Part shown: piece by piece, positions 53,800 through 64,000 of the stretch
Position numbering within the stretch: position 1 is the stretch's first letter
Layout of the letters: the number at the start of each line of letters is the position of its first letter
Assembly: GCF_010728155.1 (NCBI RefSeq)
Contig: NZ_AP022605.1
Span: 3,534,001 to 3,598,000, forward strand
Source: Mycolicibacterium doricum
GTDB taxonomy: Bacteria > Actinomycetota > Actinomycetes > Mycobacteriales > Mycobacteriaceae
Direction: 5' to 3'
DNA: 64,000 bases
Translations under genes and position numbers: made by a program
Notes under the pieces: model-generated
The model's database searches: none
What the model saw: the letters and a program-made list of their open reading frames with translations, nothing else
Told to the model about the DNA's origin: nothing

Positions 53800-54282
53800 C
53801 TAGCAGAGTCGTTCGGTGGCGATGCGAATGTAGTCGGCGGTCGCGGAGTCGATCTCCTTCGCCAGGGTCCGCATGGAACTGGGCCGGGCCGCGCGCACGT
53901 CGCTGCGCACCAGCGGCAGGATGAACTCCCACACCGCCTGATCGTTCTGCTTGGCCGCGCGCGCCTGACAGACCGCAGAGCCGATGGACAGAGCACGCAG
54001 ATCAGTCGTCGCGCGCACCCCGGCGGCCTTCAGCGCGTCGAGATAGTGCCGCTGGGGCTTGGTCACGGTCACCGCCCCCGGCTGTCCGGCGACGCCCTCG
54101 GGCGGACTGGGCAGATCCGACCCACCGTCGCCGAATTCGTCGGGACGCGCGGCGGGCGGTGGTGGCGCGGTGGAGGTGACGTCGCGGCTCAGCACGTCGT
54201 CGGTCAACGCGCACGCCGCCACCAGGACGACGGCGGACAGCACGAACAGCGTGGGGAGGATCCGCCGTTGGGTGTGCTGCAC
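53800..54282 (-). CDS. DUF732-type lipoprotein
   Basis: 160 residues from the GTG at 54282 (frame open upstream, but the signal peptide begins here). Signal peptide LPTLFVLSAVVLVAAC with a lipobox VAAC. The mature part has a Pro/Gly-rich linker and a DUF732-like helical domain with two Cys (SAVCQAR, ATERLC). Small secreted mycobacterial family of unknown function. It lies between fbpD and culp6. Confidence 0.75.
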   Translation of the reverse strand: MQHTQRRILPTLFVLSAVVLVAACALTDDVLSRDVTSTAPPPPAARPDEFGDGGSDLPSPPEGVAGQPGAVTVTKPQRHYLDALKAAGVRATTDLRALSIGSAVCQARAAKQNDQAVWEFILPLVRSDVRAARPSSMRTLAKEIDSATADYIRIATERLC

Positions 54283-54337
54283 GGTTACACGGTACCGGCT
54301 GCCCGGCGCGGCCCACGTCGATCGGCCCGGCCGCCGA

Positions 54338-55234
54338 TCAGCGGATCGCGGCCACCAGATCACCCGACATGGCCCCCAGTTGCGGCGCCCAGCTACCCCA
54401 GCCGTGCTCGCCGCCGGCCGGGAAGTCGAAGTGCCCGTTGCTGCCGCGGACAGCGCGATAGTGCTGGTAAAACGTGCGGTTACTGCCCTGCGCCTGATCG
54501 CAGTAGCCGATCATCGCGGCCGGGTCGACGCAGGTGAGCGTGGCCGGGCTGTACACCCATAGCCGGGTGTTGTTGTTCGCCAGCAGCTGGACGTGGACGT
54601 CGGGGTCGTGCCACTTCCACCGGCCCAGCTGTGGCAGCCCCCACATGTTGCGGGTGTCGACGCCGCCGAACCGGGCCAGGCCGGCGGTGATGGCGCCGTT
54701 GAGCGCGGTGGCAGAGGGCGTCATGAACCCCGACATCGACCCGGCGTAACGGAAGCGGTCGGGATGAAAGGTCGCCATCATCATCGCCCCGGTACCGCCC
54801 TGCGCGGCGCCCACGATGCCGTGCCCGGCGGGGGCCAGCCCCTTGTTGGCCGCCAGCCAGTCGGGCAGCTCCGAGGACAGGAACGTCTCCCATTGCCGGC
54901 TGCCGTCCTGCTCCCAGTTGGTGTAGAGGCTCCACGCGCCACCGGCGGGGGCGGCGACCGAGATTCCCTTACCGGCGAGCGTGTTCATCGCGTTTCCCGC
55001 GGTCACCCAGTTGCTCACCTCCGGAGCTGCGTTGAAGGCGTCGAGCAGGAACACCGCGTGCGGTCCACCACCCTGGAAAGCGACCGGGATGGCGCGGCCC
55101 ATGGCGGCCGACGGCACCATCAGGTACTCGACGGCCTCAGCTCTGGCGGTTGTCCCGGACGCGGTCTCCGCGACCGACCACAGGCCCGCGGCCAGCGCCA
55201 CCGCCGCGACCGCTCGCAAAACCCCACGCATCAT
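54338..55234 (-). CDS. fbpD: FbpD (MPT51), non-catalytic antigen 85-like protein
   Basis: 298 residues from the ATG at 55234 (GAGGTG 6 nt upstream). Signal peptide RAVAAVALAAGLWSVAETASG. The alpha/beta-hydrolase fold matches the antigen 85 family ([13 protein letters not shown]), but the nucleophile position reads GAAQGGTG instead of GLSMAG, so the catalytic Ser is missing, as in MPT51. Probably an adhesin or carbohydrate-binding protein of the envelope. Directly downstream of fbpA. Confidence 0.92.
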   Translation of the reverse strand: MMRGVLRAVAAVALAAGLWSVAETASGTTARAEAVEYLMVPSAAMGRAIPVAFQGGGPHAVFLLDAFNAAPEVSNWVTAGNAMNTLAGKGISVAAPAGGAWSLYTNWEQDGSRQWETFLSSELPDWLAANKGLAPAGHGIVGAAQGGTGAMMMATFHPDRFRYAGSMSGFMTPSATALNGAITAGLARFGGVDTRNMWGLPQLGRWKWHDPDVHVQLLANNNTRLWVYSPATLTCVDPAAMIGYCDQAQGSNRTFYQHYRAVRGSNGHFDFPAGGEHGWGSWAPQLGAMSGDLVAAIR

Positions 55235-55398
55235 CACGCCCACCTCACGTCCGTCGGCCGTCTGTTCGCCAATCCCCGCGGTGGTAGTGAACCACATCAC
55301 CGTCGCGGGCCGGGAGGAAAAGCCCCGCGAACGGCCGACGGCGGTGACCCTGAGGGTCACCGCCGTCTGCCGAATCGGATCGCGCGTGAGCTGGTCGG

Positions 55399-56944
<1,546 letters not shown>

Positions 56945-58849
56945 TCACGGTCCGGCCGCCGGCATACCGGTGTAGGGCGGCTCGTGCGGTTCGGGGATGG
57001 GCAATCCGCAGCGGATGAGCTCGTAGCGTGGCACCCGCTCCAAGCGGTACTGGGTGAACTCGTAGGCGTGCACCACGTTGGACAGGAAACGGCGGGCGGT
57101 CAGCGGAGCGCGGATCGAGTTCAGCACAGATTCGGTGGCCGGACACTTCAGCGCCGCCTGGGCCTGCGCCACCCAGTCCCGGTCGACGTACACCGGCAGA
57201 TAGGGCGGGATCTTGAGGAAGGGGCCCTCGGCGATCGCCCAGTCCGGGAAGAGGTTCTTGTCGTGGCCGATGCGCCCGTCCTCGAGGCGTTCGGTGTGCG
57301 CGGCCACCGGGTTGGCCAGTCCGATCTGGTCGATCACCCGCACGTCGAGGCCGACGTTCATTCCGAGCATTCCCAGGTTGGTGAAGAACACGGTGTGCGG
57401 CCCGATGTAGTCGTCGGGAGCGTCGGGCGGCGGCGGGAGCGCGGGCACCACGTCCCACAGATCGTAACTGCCCGCGGGCAGCAGAAGGGCCCCGTCGGGC
57501 GTGTTCTCCAGCGCGGTCAGCACCGCCCGCATGCGCGGGTAGTCCAGGTAGTCGGCGGCGGTCAGGGGGTGGGCGTGCCCGGTCGCCTGCGCGTAGAAGC
57601 GGCGTTCGTCGACGATCCCGGTGTCGGTGACGCGCGTGGCGTCCGGGCCCATCCCCGGCGCATTGGCCGCCCACAGTGACCAGCCCGCGACCGCGAGCCA
57701 CAGCGCGCTGGTGGCCCCGGCCAGCAAAAACCCAGTCTCCCGGCTGAACCGGCTGCCGTCGGGCAGGACGATCGGGATCACCGAGACCGGCAGCAGCATG
57801 CAGAACAGCGGGGTGAGCAGCACCCGTCCGTGCATGAAGTCGCCGCCCTGGCGGATCCAGTAGATGCCCTGCAGCAGACCGCTGCACACGATGAACAGCA
57901 CCACCGCTGGAGGGCTCTGCACTATCCGGGCCAACCGGCCGTAGCCGCGCGGCGGCTGATGCCGGATCCACCACGGCCGGCTGCGGGTGCTCACCAGCAC
58001 GACACCGGTCAGGATCAGCAGGACCGCGGGCACCCACAGCAGATACGGCTCGGCGAAGTTGGTGAGGTAGGTGAACCCCTGGGGCCACTTGGCGCCGGCG
58101 GCGTCTTTGGCCACCGCGGTGCCGGGCACGACCAGGGCGTAGTAGCCCATCCGGAATATCTGGTATACCACCGGCAGGAGCCCGCCCGCGGCGACGATCA
58201 GTAGCCGGCGCCGCCAGGAGCGGGCGGCCACCAGCATCATCATCAGCGCTCCGACGCCGATCAGCGCGAGTTCCGGGCGCACCAGCACGCTCACCCCGGC
58301 GAGGAAGGCCAGCGCGGCGGTGAACGGTCGGCTCACCGCGTCGCGGCCCGGCCCGAACGGGCTGCGCAACCCCTGCGACCAGCACACCAGCATCCACCAG
58401 AGCAGCCCGAGGTAGGCGAGAACCAGGCCGTTCTCCAGCCCGGAGGTGGCGAAGTCGCGCGCGGGGGGCACCGCGATGTAGACGAGCACCCCGGCGGGTA
58501 ACAGCAGCGCGCGGCGGCCCTGCAGGCTGGGCGCGTAGAGCCGGGCGGTGCCGAGCATCGCCAACACCACCCCGGCCACGCTGAGCACGAACGCGAACAC
58601 GAACGCGATGTACTCGAGTTGCACCGATCCGCCGACCCACGCGCCTGCGGCGATCAGGTAGGTCCACAGCGTCGAGGTGTTGGCCTCGACGCGTTCGCCG
58701 GCGTTGAAAACCGGCCCGTTGCCTGCCAGCAGGTTGCGCACCGTGCGCAGCACGATCAGACCGTCGTCGGCGATCCACCGGCGCTGCCAGGCGCCCCAGC
58801 CGAACAACACCGCCACCACGGTCACGCTCACCCACAGGCTGACCCGCAC
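56945..58849 (-). CDS. aftB: AftB, terminal beta-(1->2) arabinofuranosyltransferase
   Basis: 634 residues from the GTG at 58849; M. tuberculosis AftB has about 627 and starts at the same place (VRVSLWLSV). GT-C enzyme with about 10 membrane segments and the N-terminal RRWIADDGLIVLRTVRNL motif (Asp-Asp catalytic pair), then a soluble C-terminal domain (VDERRFYAQATGHAHPL). Caps arabinan with beta-1,2 arabinose before mycolylation. The frame is open upstream across a 27-bp tandem repeat, but the repeat translation (RPTHPSGTV) is not part of known AftB. Confidence 0.93.
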   Translation of the reverse strand: MRVSLWVSVTVVAVLFGWGAWQRRWIADDGLIVLRTVRNLLAGNGPVFNAGERVEANTSTLWTYLIAAGAWVGGSVQLEYIAFVFAFVLSVAGVVLAMLGTARLYAPSLQGRRALLLPAGVLVYIAVPPARDFATSGLENGLVLAYLGLLWWMLVCWSQGLRSPFGPGRDAVSRPFTAALAFLAGVSVLVRPELALIGVGALMMMLVAARSWRRRLLIVAAGGLLPVVYQIFRMGYYALVVPGTAVAKDAAGAKWPQGFTYLTNFAEPYLLWVPAVLLILTGVVLVSTRSRPWWIRHQPPRGYGRLARIVQSPPAVVLFIVCSGLLQGIYWIRQGGDFMHGRVLLTPLFCMLLPVSVIPIVLPDGSRFSRETGFLLAGATSALWLAVAGWSLWAANAPGMGPDATRVTDTGIVDERRFYAQATGHAHPLTAADYLDYPRMRAVLTALENTPDGALLLPAGSYDLWDVVPALPPPPDAPDDYIGPHTVFFTNLGMLGMNVGLDVRVIDQIGLANPVAAHTERLEDGRIGHDKNLFPDWAIAEGPFLKIPPYLPVYVDRDWVAQAQAALKCPATESVLNSIRAPLTARRFLSNVVHAYEFTQYRLERVPRYELIRCGLPIPEPHEPPYTGMPAAGP

Positions 58850-58924
58850 GGTGACGTCGAAGGGGAATGCCGGGCCGCGGACCAGTCGGCGCGCCAGAAC
58901 CGACCCGGTAGCCCGCACTGTGCC

Positions 58925-59082
58925 GGATGGGTGCGTCGGCCGCACTGTGCCGGATGGGTGCGTCGGCCGCACTGTGCCGGATGGGTGCGTCGGCCGCACT
59001 GTGCCGGATGGGTGCGTCGGCCGCACTGTGCCGGATGGGTGCGTCGGCCGCACTGTGCCGGATGGGTGCGTCGGCCGCACTG
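58925..59082. repeat. 27-bp tandem repeat, 6 copies, between ubiA and aftB
   Basis: Six head-to-tail copies (last partial) of a unit starting GGATGGGTGCGTCGGCCGCA. The array abuts the ubiA stop codon (59085-59087) and lies 75 bp before the aftB GTG. Copies are essentially identical, so the array is probably a variable-number repeat; it lengthens the ubiA-aftB spacer. Confidence 0.95.
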
Positions 59083-59084
59083 GG

Positions 59085-60005
59085 TCAGCCCAAGACGACT
59101 GCCACACCGACAGTTCCGATCCACGCCACGGCGAGCAACTGCAGCACCCGGTCGCGCAGCGCGATCTCCTCTGGCTCACCGGCCATCCCGCCGTCGACGT
59201 CGACGGCGTAACGCAGGATCGCGATGGTGAACGGGATCATCGATACGACGAACCACGACGTTCCGCCCTGGTCGTCACGCCCGAACGCCCACAGGCCGTA
59301 GCAGAGCACCACCGCCGTCGCGGACATCGTCCACACGAACCGCAGGTAGGTGGTGGTGTAGCGCTCGAGCGACTTTCGGATCTTGGCGCCGGTCCGTTCG
59401 GCCAGCTGTAGTTCGGCGTACCGCTTACCGGCCGCCATGAACAACGATCCGAATGCCATCACGAGCAGGAACCACTGCGACAGCGGGACGTCGGCGGCCA
59501 CACCGCCCGCGATGGCCCGGATCAGGAATCCGGACGAGACGATGCAGATGTCAAGGACTGCTTGGTGTTTGAGACCGAAGCAGTACGCCAGCTGGATCGC
59601 GATGTAGATCGCCATCACCAGCGCGAGGTTCGGCGTGAGCAGCCACGAGACGATCAGCGAGGCCGCGCCTAGCGCGATAGCGAGGCCGTAGGCCAGCCGT
59701 TGGGACACCACACCGGCCGCGATGGGCCGGAACCGTTTGGTGGGGTGGGCGCGGTCGGCCTCGACGTCACGGGCGTCGTTGACCAGGTAGACGCTCGACG
59801 CTGCCAGGCAAAACACGACGAATGCCACCGACACCTTGATCAGCACGGTGCGGTAGTCATAGGTGAACCGGTCGTCGCCGAGGGCCACCAGCGGCGCAGC
59901 GAGCACCAGGAGGTTCTTGACCCACTGCCGCGGCCGGATCGCCTTGATGATCCCTGCGGGCAGGCTGCGCGGCGGCCCGGTGACCGGCGCCGCCTCCTCA
60001 CTCAT
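59085..60005 (-). CDS. ubiA: UbiA, decaprenyl-phosphate 5-phosphoribosyltransferase
   Basis: 306 residues from the ATG at 60005. Polytopic UbiA-superfamily prenyltransferase that joins PRPP to decaprenyl phosphate, the first step to decaprenyl-phosphoryl-arabinose. Asp-rich motif VNDARDVEADRAHPTKRFRP and the second VDVDGGMAGEPEE are present. Its start overlaps the 3' end of the phosphatase gene because of the 16-bp duplication there. Confidence 0.95.
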   Translation of the reverse strand: MSEEAAPVTGPPRSLPAGIIKAIRPRQWVKNLLVLAAPLVALGDDRFTYDYRTVLIKVSVAFVVFCLAASSVYLVNDARDVEADRAHPTKRFRPIAAGVVSQRLAYGLAIALGAASLIVSWLLTPNLALVMAIYIAIQLAYCFGLKHQAVLDICIVSSGFLIRAIAGGVAADVPLSQWFLLVMAFGSLFMAAGKRYAELQLAERTGAKIRKSLERYTTTYLRFVWTMSATAVVLCYGLWAFGRDDQGGTSWFVVSMIPFTIAILRYAVDVDGGMAGEPEEIALRDRVLQLLAVAWIGTVGVAVVLG

Positions 60006-60621
60006 TCCGATACCCATGACGCCCAGAACCCATCTCGATCCGCTCCATTGCGTTGTGCTCACCTCTGCCGGCCATCAGTGTCGTCCCCGGGCAGTGTCGT
60101 CCCCGGGCGCCGGTTCGCTCCGCCATCCGCGCGGTGACCTCGGCGACCACCGCACCGACCGCGACACCGGTCATCACGTCACTGGGATAGTGCACGCCCA
60201 GCACCAGTCGCGACAACGCCATCGGGGGCACCAGCACCGCGGGCAACGGCAATCCGGTCACCCGGCCGAGCAGCACCGCAGCCGCGGTGGTGGAGGTCGC
60301 ATGCGCAGAGGGGAGACTCAGCCGGCTAGGGGTGCCGACGTTGACGGCGATCGCCGGATGATGCGGCCGTTCCCGGCGCACCACCGGTTTGATCAGCACC
60401 GCGGCGATGTGTGCGGCGAACGCGCCCGCGCCGGCGACGAGCCAGTCGCGACGGCGTCCGGGCTGCAGCAGCGCGCCCAGTCCGGCCACCGCCAGCCAGC
60501 CAGCGCTGTGCTCACCGAAGTGGGACAGTGCCCGTGCACCCGAGAGCACTCCGGGGCGGCCGGCGAGCGCCGCCTGCACCGCCACCAACGCGGCATCCTC
60601 GCCGCGCGGTTCGTCAACCAT
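59998..60621 (-). CDS. PAP2 phosphatase (Rv3807c-like), with altered C-terminus
   Basis: 207 residues. Membrane-bound acid-phosphatase-type enzyme, the candidate phosphatase that removes the 5-phosphate from decaprenyl-phosphoryl-ribose-5-phosphate. PAP2 motifs: KPVVRRERP, LPSAHAT and SRLVLGVHYPSD. The last 31 residues exist only because a 16-bp duplication (60076-60107) shifts the frame past a TGA that would otherwise end the protein at GARGRH. The extension overlaps ubiA. ATG at 60621, 4 nt after the glfT2 stop. Confidence 0.9.
   Translation of the reverse strand: MVDEPRGEDAALVAVQAALAGRPGVLSGARALSHFGEHSAGWLAVAGLGALLQPGRRRDWLVAGAGAFAAHIAAVLIKPVVRRERPHHPAIAVNVGTPSRLSLPSAHATSTTAAAVLLGRVTGLPLPAVLVPPMALSRLVLGVHYPSDVMTGVAVGAVVAEVTARMAERTGARGRHCPGTTLMAGRGEHNAMERIEMGSGRHGYRNE
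60076..60107 (-). repeat. 16-bp tandem duplication at the end of the phosphatase gene
   Basis: CAGTGTCGTCCCCGGG occurs twice in a row (60076-60091, 60092-60107). Because 16 is not a multiple of 3, it changes the frame. With one copy the coding strand would read CGA CAC TGA and stop. Confidence 0.95.
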
Positions 60622-60624
60622 CGC

Positions 60625-62559
60625 TCATCGCTCTTCTTGAGCTTCTTGCAGGGAAAGCAGCACCGATTCCCATTTCTGCTTGCTGGCCAGCGCCGGCAGC
60701 GCTTCCCGATAGACGCGCCGCATGTCGTCGAATCGGCGGGCCAGCCGGCGCTGCCTGCGCAGCGACTGACGAAGCAGTGCGAGCATCTTCGCGCGGTCCC
60801 GCTGGCGGTAGACGACGCCGCGGCCGTCGGCGGTCGTCACCGTCACACCGTCGTACTTGGACAGCAGGAACCATCGGGAGTTCTGGGTCGGCACGTTGAG
60901 CTGCGGGCGCTGGTGGTGCTGCGGGTCGGCCTTCCTGGCGTTATGCACGATGCCACGGATCAGGTGGTAGGCGATGACCGGTTTGGCCACCGGCGGGTCG
61001 ATCTTCTGCAGCTTCTCCGACGGCGGCGGCAGCTCACTTGCCGCGGGCATCACCACGGCGTCCGGATACTGCTTGCGGATGCGGTGCACCTCGGGCAGCG
61101 CGCTCTCGAGGATCGAGAAGATGTGCTCGGGCCCGGCGAGGAAGTCGTCCATCGCCTTGTTCTGGATCTCGACGGTCGAGTACTCGAGGCAGGCCAGGTG
61201 TTTGAGGGTGGCCTTGAAATGACTGCGGACCAGGCCGCCGATGTCGCCGTCCCAGTGCAGCGCCGCCACCACCAACCGGTTGCGCAGGTGGAAGTACGCC
61301 TGCCAGTCGATCGCGTCGTCCTTGTCGCTCCACGCCATGTGCCAGATCGCGGTCCCAGGCATGGTGGCGGTCGGATATCCCCGTTCGGCGGCGCGCAGCC
61401 CGTATTCGGCGTCGTCCCACTTGATGAACAACGGCAAGGGCTGGCCCAGTTCCTCGGCGACCTCGCGCGGGATCATGCACATCCACCAGCCGTTGTAGTC
61501 GACGTCGATGCGCCGGTGCAGCAGCCGGCTGCGATAGTCGTCGGCGTGCAGCGGATACCTGGCAAAGTCGTGGTCGTACTCGGTGTAGGGCGCCGATGTC
61601 CACATGAAGTCGGCCCGGTCGACAACCTCGCCCATGATGTGCAAGTGCGACGGCTCCTGCAGGTTCAACATCTGTCCGCCGACCAGCATCGGTGACTTGG
61701 CGAACCGGTTCAACGACAGGGCGCGCAGGATCGAGTCGGGTTCGACGCGGATGTCGTCGTCCATGAACAGGATCTGTTCGCAGTCGGTGTTCTTCAGCGC
61801 CTCGTACATCACCCGGCTGTAGCCGCCGGACCCGCCCAGGTTGGGCTGGTCGTGGATGGACAGTCGGTTGCCCAGCGGCGCCACCGCCTCGGCGAAGTCG
61901 GGGTGATCGCGCAGCTTCCGGTTGCCCTGGTCCGGCACGATCACGGCGCCGATCACCTTGTCGACCAACGGGTCCGACGTCAGTGCCCGCAACGAGTTCA
62001 CACAGTCGTCGGGACGGTTGAAGGTCGGGATGCCGACTGCGATGTTGGCCACCCCCGGCGCGGGCACCGGCGCGTACCAGCCGGCGCTGTGCAGTGTGAC
62101 GGCACTGTCGGTGGTGATGTCGAACCAGATCCAGCCACCGTCCTCGAACGGCTGGAGGCCGATCTCCACCTCGACGGCCGTGCGACGGTCGGCCTCACTC
62201 GCGAACGCCTTGCCTTCCACGAAGATGCGGGCCCCGGTGGCCTTGGTGCGGTAGAGGTCGACCCGACCGCTGCCCGTCAGCTCGGTCCGCAGGACCACCG
62301 AGGTCAGCGTCGACCAGCGCCGCCAGTAGCTCGCCGGGAACGCGTTGAAGTAGGTCGCGAACGACACCTCGGACTCGGCGCCGATCTCCAGGGTGGTGCG
62401 GGTGCGGGCGTGGGCCCGGCGGGCGTTGGTGTCGGATTCCTCCACATAGAGCTTGCGGACATCGAGAGGTTCGCCCGGCCGGGGCAGGATCACCCGCGAC
62501 AGCAGGCTGACTGCGCGGGAATCGCCGGCGGCCGGCCCACCGGTCGGGATCTCACTCAT
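60625..62559 (-). CDS. glfT2: GlfT2, processive galactofuranosyltransferase
   Basis: 644 residues (M. tuberculosis 637). Alternates beta-1,5 and beta-1,6 galactofuranose additions to build the galactan. N-terminal beta-barrel domain, GT-A domain with FMDDDIRV (Asp267-269, metal and UDP binding), then catalytic KWDDAEYG, and helical C-terminus. 16 nt after glf, 4 nt before the phosphatase: one operon. Confidence 0.95.
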   Translation of the reverse strand: MSEIPTGGPAAGDSRAVSLLSRVILPRPGEPLDVRKLYVEESDTNARRAHARTRTTLEIGAESEVSFATYFNAFPASYWRRWSTLTSVVLRTELTGSGRVDLYRTKATGARIFVEGKAFASEADRRTAVEVEIGLQPFEDGGWIWFDITTDSAVTLHSAGWYAPVPAPGVANIAVGIPTFNRPDDCVNSLRALTSDPLVDKVIGAVIVPDQGNRKLRDHPDFAEAVAPLGNRLSIHDQPNLGGSGGYSRVMYEALKNTDCEQILFMDDDIRVEPDSILRALSLNRFAKSPMLVGGQMLNLQEPSHLHIMGEVVDRADFMWTSAPYTEYDHDFARYPLHADDYRSRLLHRRIDVDYNGWWMCMIPREVAEELGQPLPLFIKWDDAEYGLRAAERGYPTATMPGTAIWHMAWSDKDDAIDWQAYFHLRNRLVVAALHWDGDIGGLVRSHFKATLKHLACLEYSTVEIQNKAMDDFLAGPEHIFSILESALPEVHRIRKQYPDAVVMPAASELPPPSEKLQKIDPPVAKPVIAYHLIRGIVHNARKADPQHHQRPQLNVPTQNSRWFLLSKYDGVTVTTADGRGVVYRQRDRAKMLALLRQSLRRQRRLARRFDDMRRVYREALPALASKQKWESVLLSLQEAQEER

Positions 62560-62575
62560 TCTGGGTTGCTCTCAC

Positions 62576-64000
<1,425 letters not shown>

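Noticed and set aside
52756..54537. A 593-codon plus-strand frame opposite culp6 and the DUF732 gene
   Set aside because: Low-complexity Arg/His/Gly-rich translation, antisense to two recognisable genes.
58925..59082. CRISPR array
   Set aside because: The 27-bp units are directly adjacent with no unique spacers, so this is a simple tandem repeat.
58850..59179. aftB beginning at 59179 with RPTHPSGTV repeats
   Set aside because: It would overlap the end of ubiA and add repeat-encoded residues absent from known AftB.

Overview
The window is a GC-rich mycobacterial chromosome segment, most likely from a rapidly growing Mycolicibacterium. It carries the conserved arabinogalactan and mycolate assembly region (dprE2 to glf), split by a mobile element of about 26.85 kb. 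The identification rests on near-complete protein matches, from memory, to the Mycobacterium tuberculosis/smegmatis DprE2-AftA-EmbCAB and AccD4-Pks13-FadD32-Culp6-FbpD-FbpA-AftB-UbiA-Rv3807c-GlfT2-Glf series in the same order. No database search was run.

Layout. Positions 1-12518 (+ strand) hold the arabinan half: dprE2 (5' end cut by the window), aftA, embC, embA, embB. Positions 12613-13625 and 40474-40717 are the two halves of one REP13E12-type (DUF222-HNH) gene. Between them sits a serine-integrase island (about 13624-40475) with an integrase at the left boundary. Its left half carries a truncated Cap4/DUF4297-like nuclease gene cut by a decayed IS1380-family element. Next comes a low-GC, cargo-like cluster: a MurC paralogue, a Gfo/Idh/MocA oxidoreductase, two ABC half-exporters, a WavE-like glycosyltransferase and a GDP-mannose 3,5-epimerase-like enzyme. 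The right half is packed with insertion sequences (IS1380, IS701, IS21 families) and a decayed gene of a widespread unknown family. It ends with a vapBC-type toxin-antitoxin pair, a pRiA4b ORF-3-like gene and a protein with a clamp-binding-like C-terminus.

Positions 40835-63769 (- strand) hold a Ser/Thr kinase and a metallophosphoesterase, then the mycolate/galactan half: accD4, pks13, fadD32, culp6, a DUF732 lipoprotein, fbpD, fbpA, aftB, ubiA, the Rv3807c-like phosphatase, glfT2 and glf.

How the core genes work together. GlfT2 and Glf build galactan. UbiA, the PAP2 phosphatase and DprE2 make decaprenyl-phosphoryl-arabinose. AftA, EmbA/B/C and AftB polymerise arabinan. FadD32, AccD4 and Pks13 make mycolic acids, and the Ag85 proteins (FbpA, with FbpD as a non-catalytic relative) attach them to arabinan. 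Short tandem duplications (15, 16, 27 and 33 bp) recur within the core genes and look like recent, strain-variable events. One has removed the stop codon of the Rv3807c-like phosphatase.

The most interesting parts are the island itself, whose attL, attR and symmetric attP can be reconstructed from the sequence, and its cargo-like cluster. That cluster has the parts for making and exporting a sugar- or amino-acid-containing product that I cannot match to a described system.
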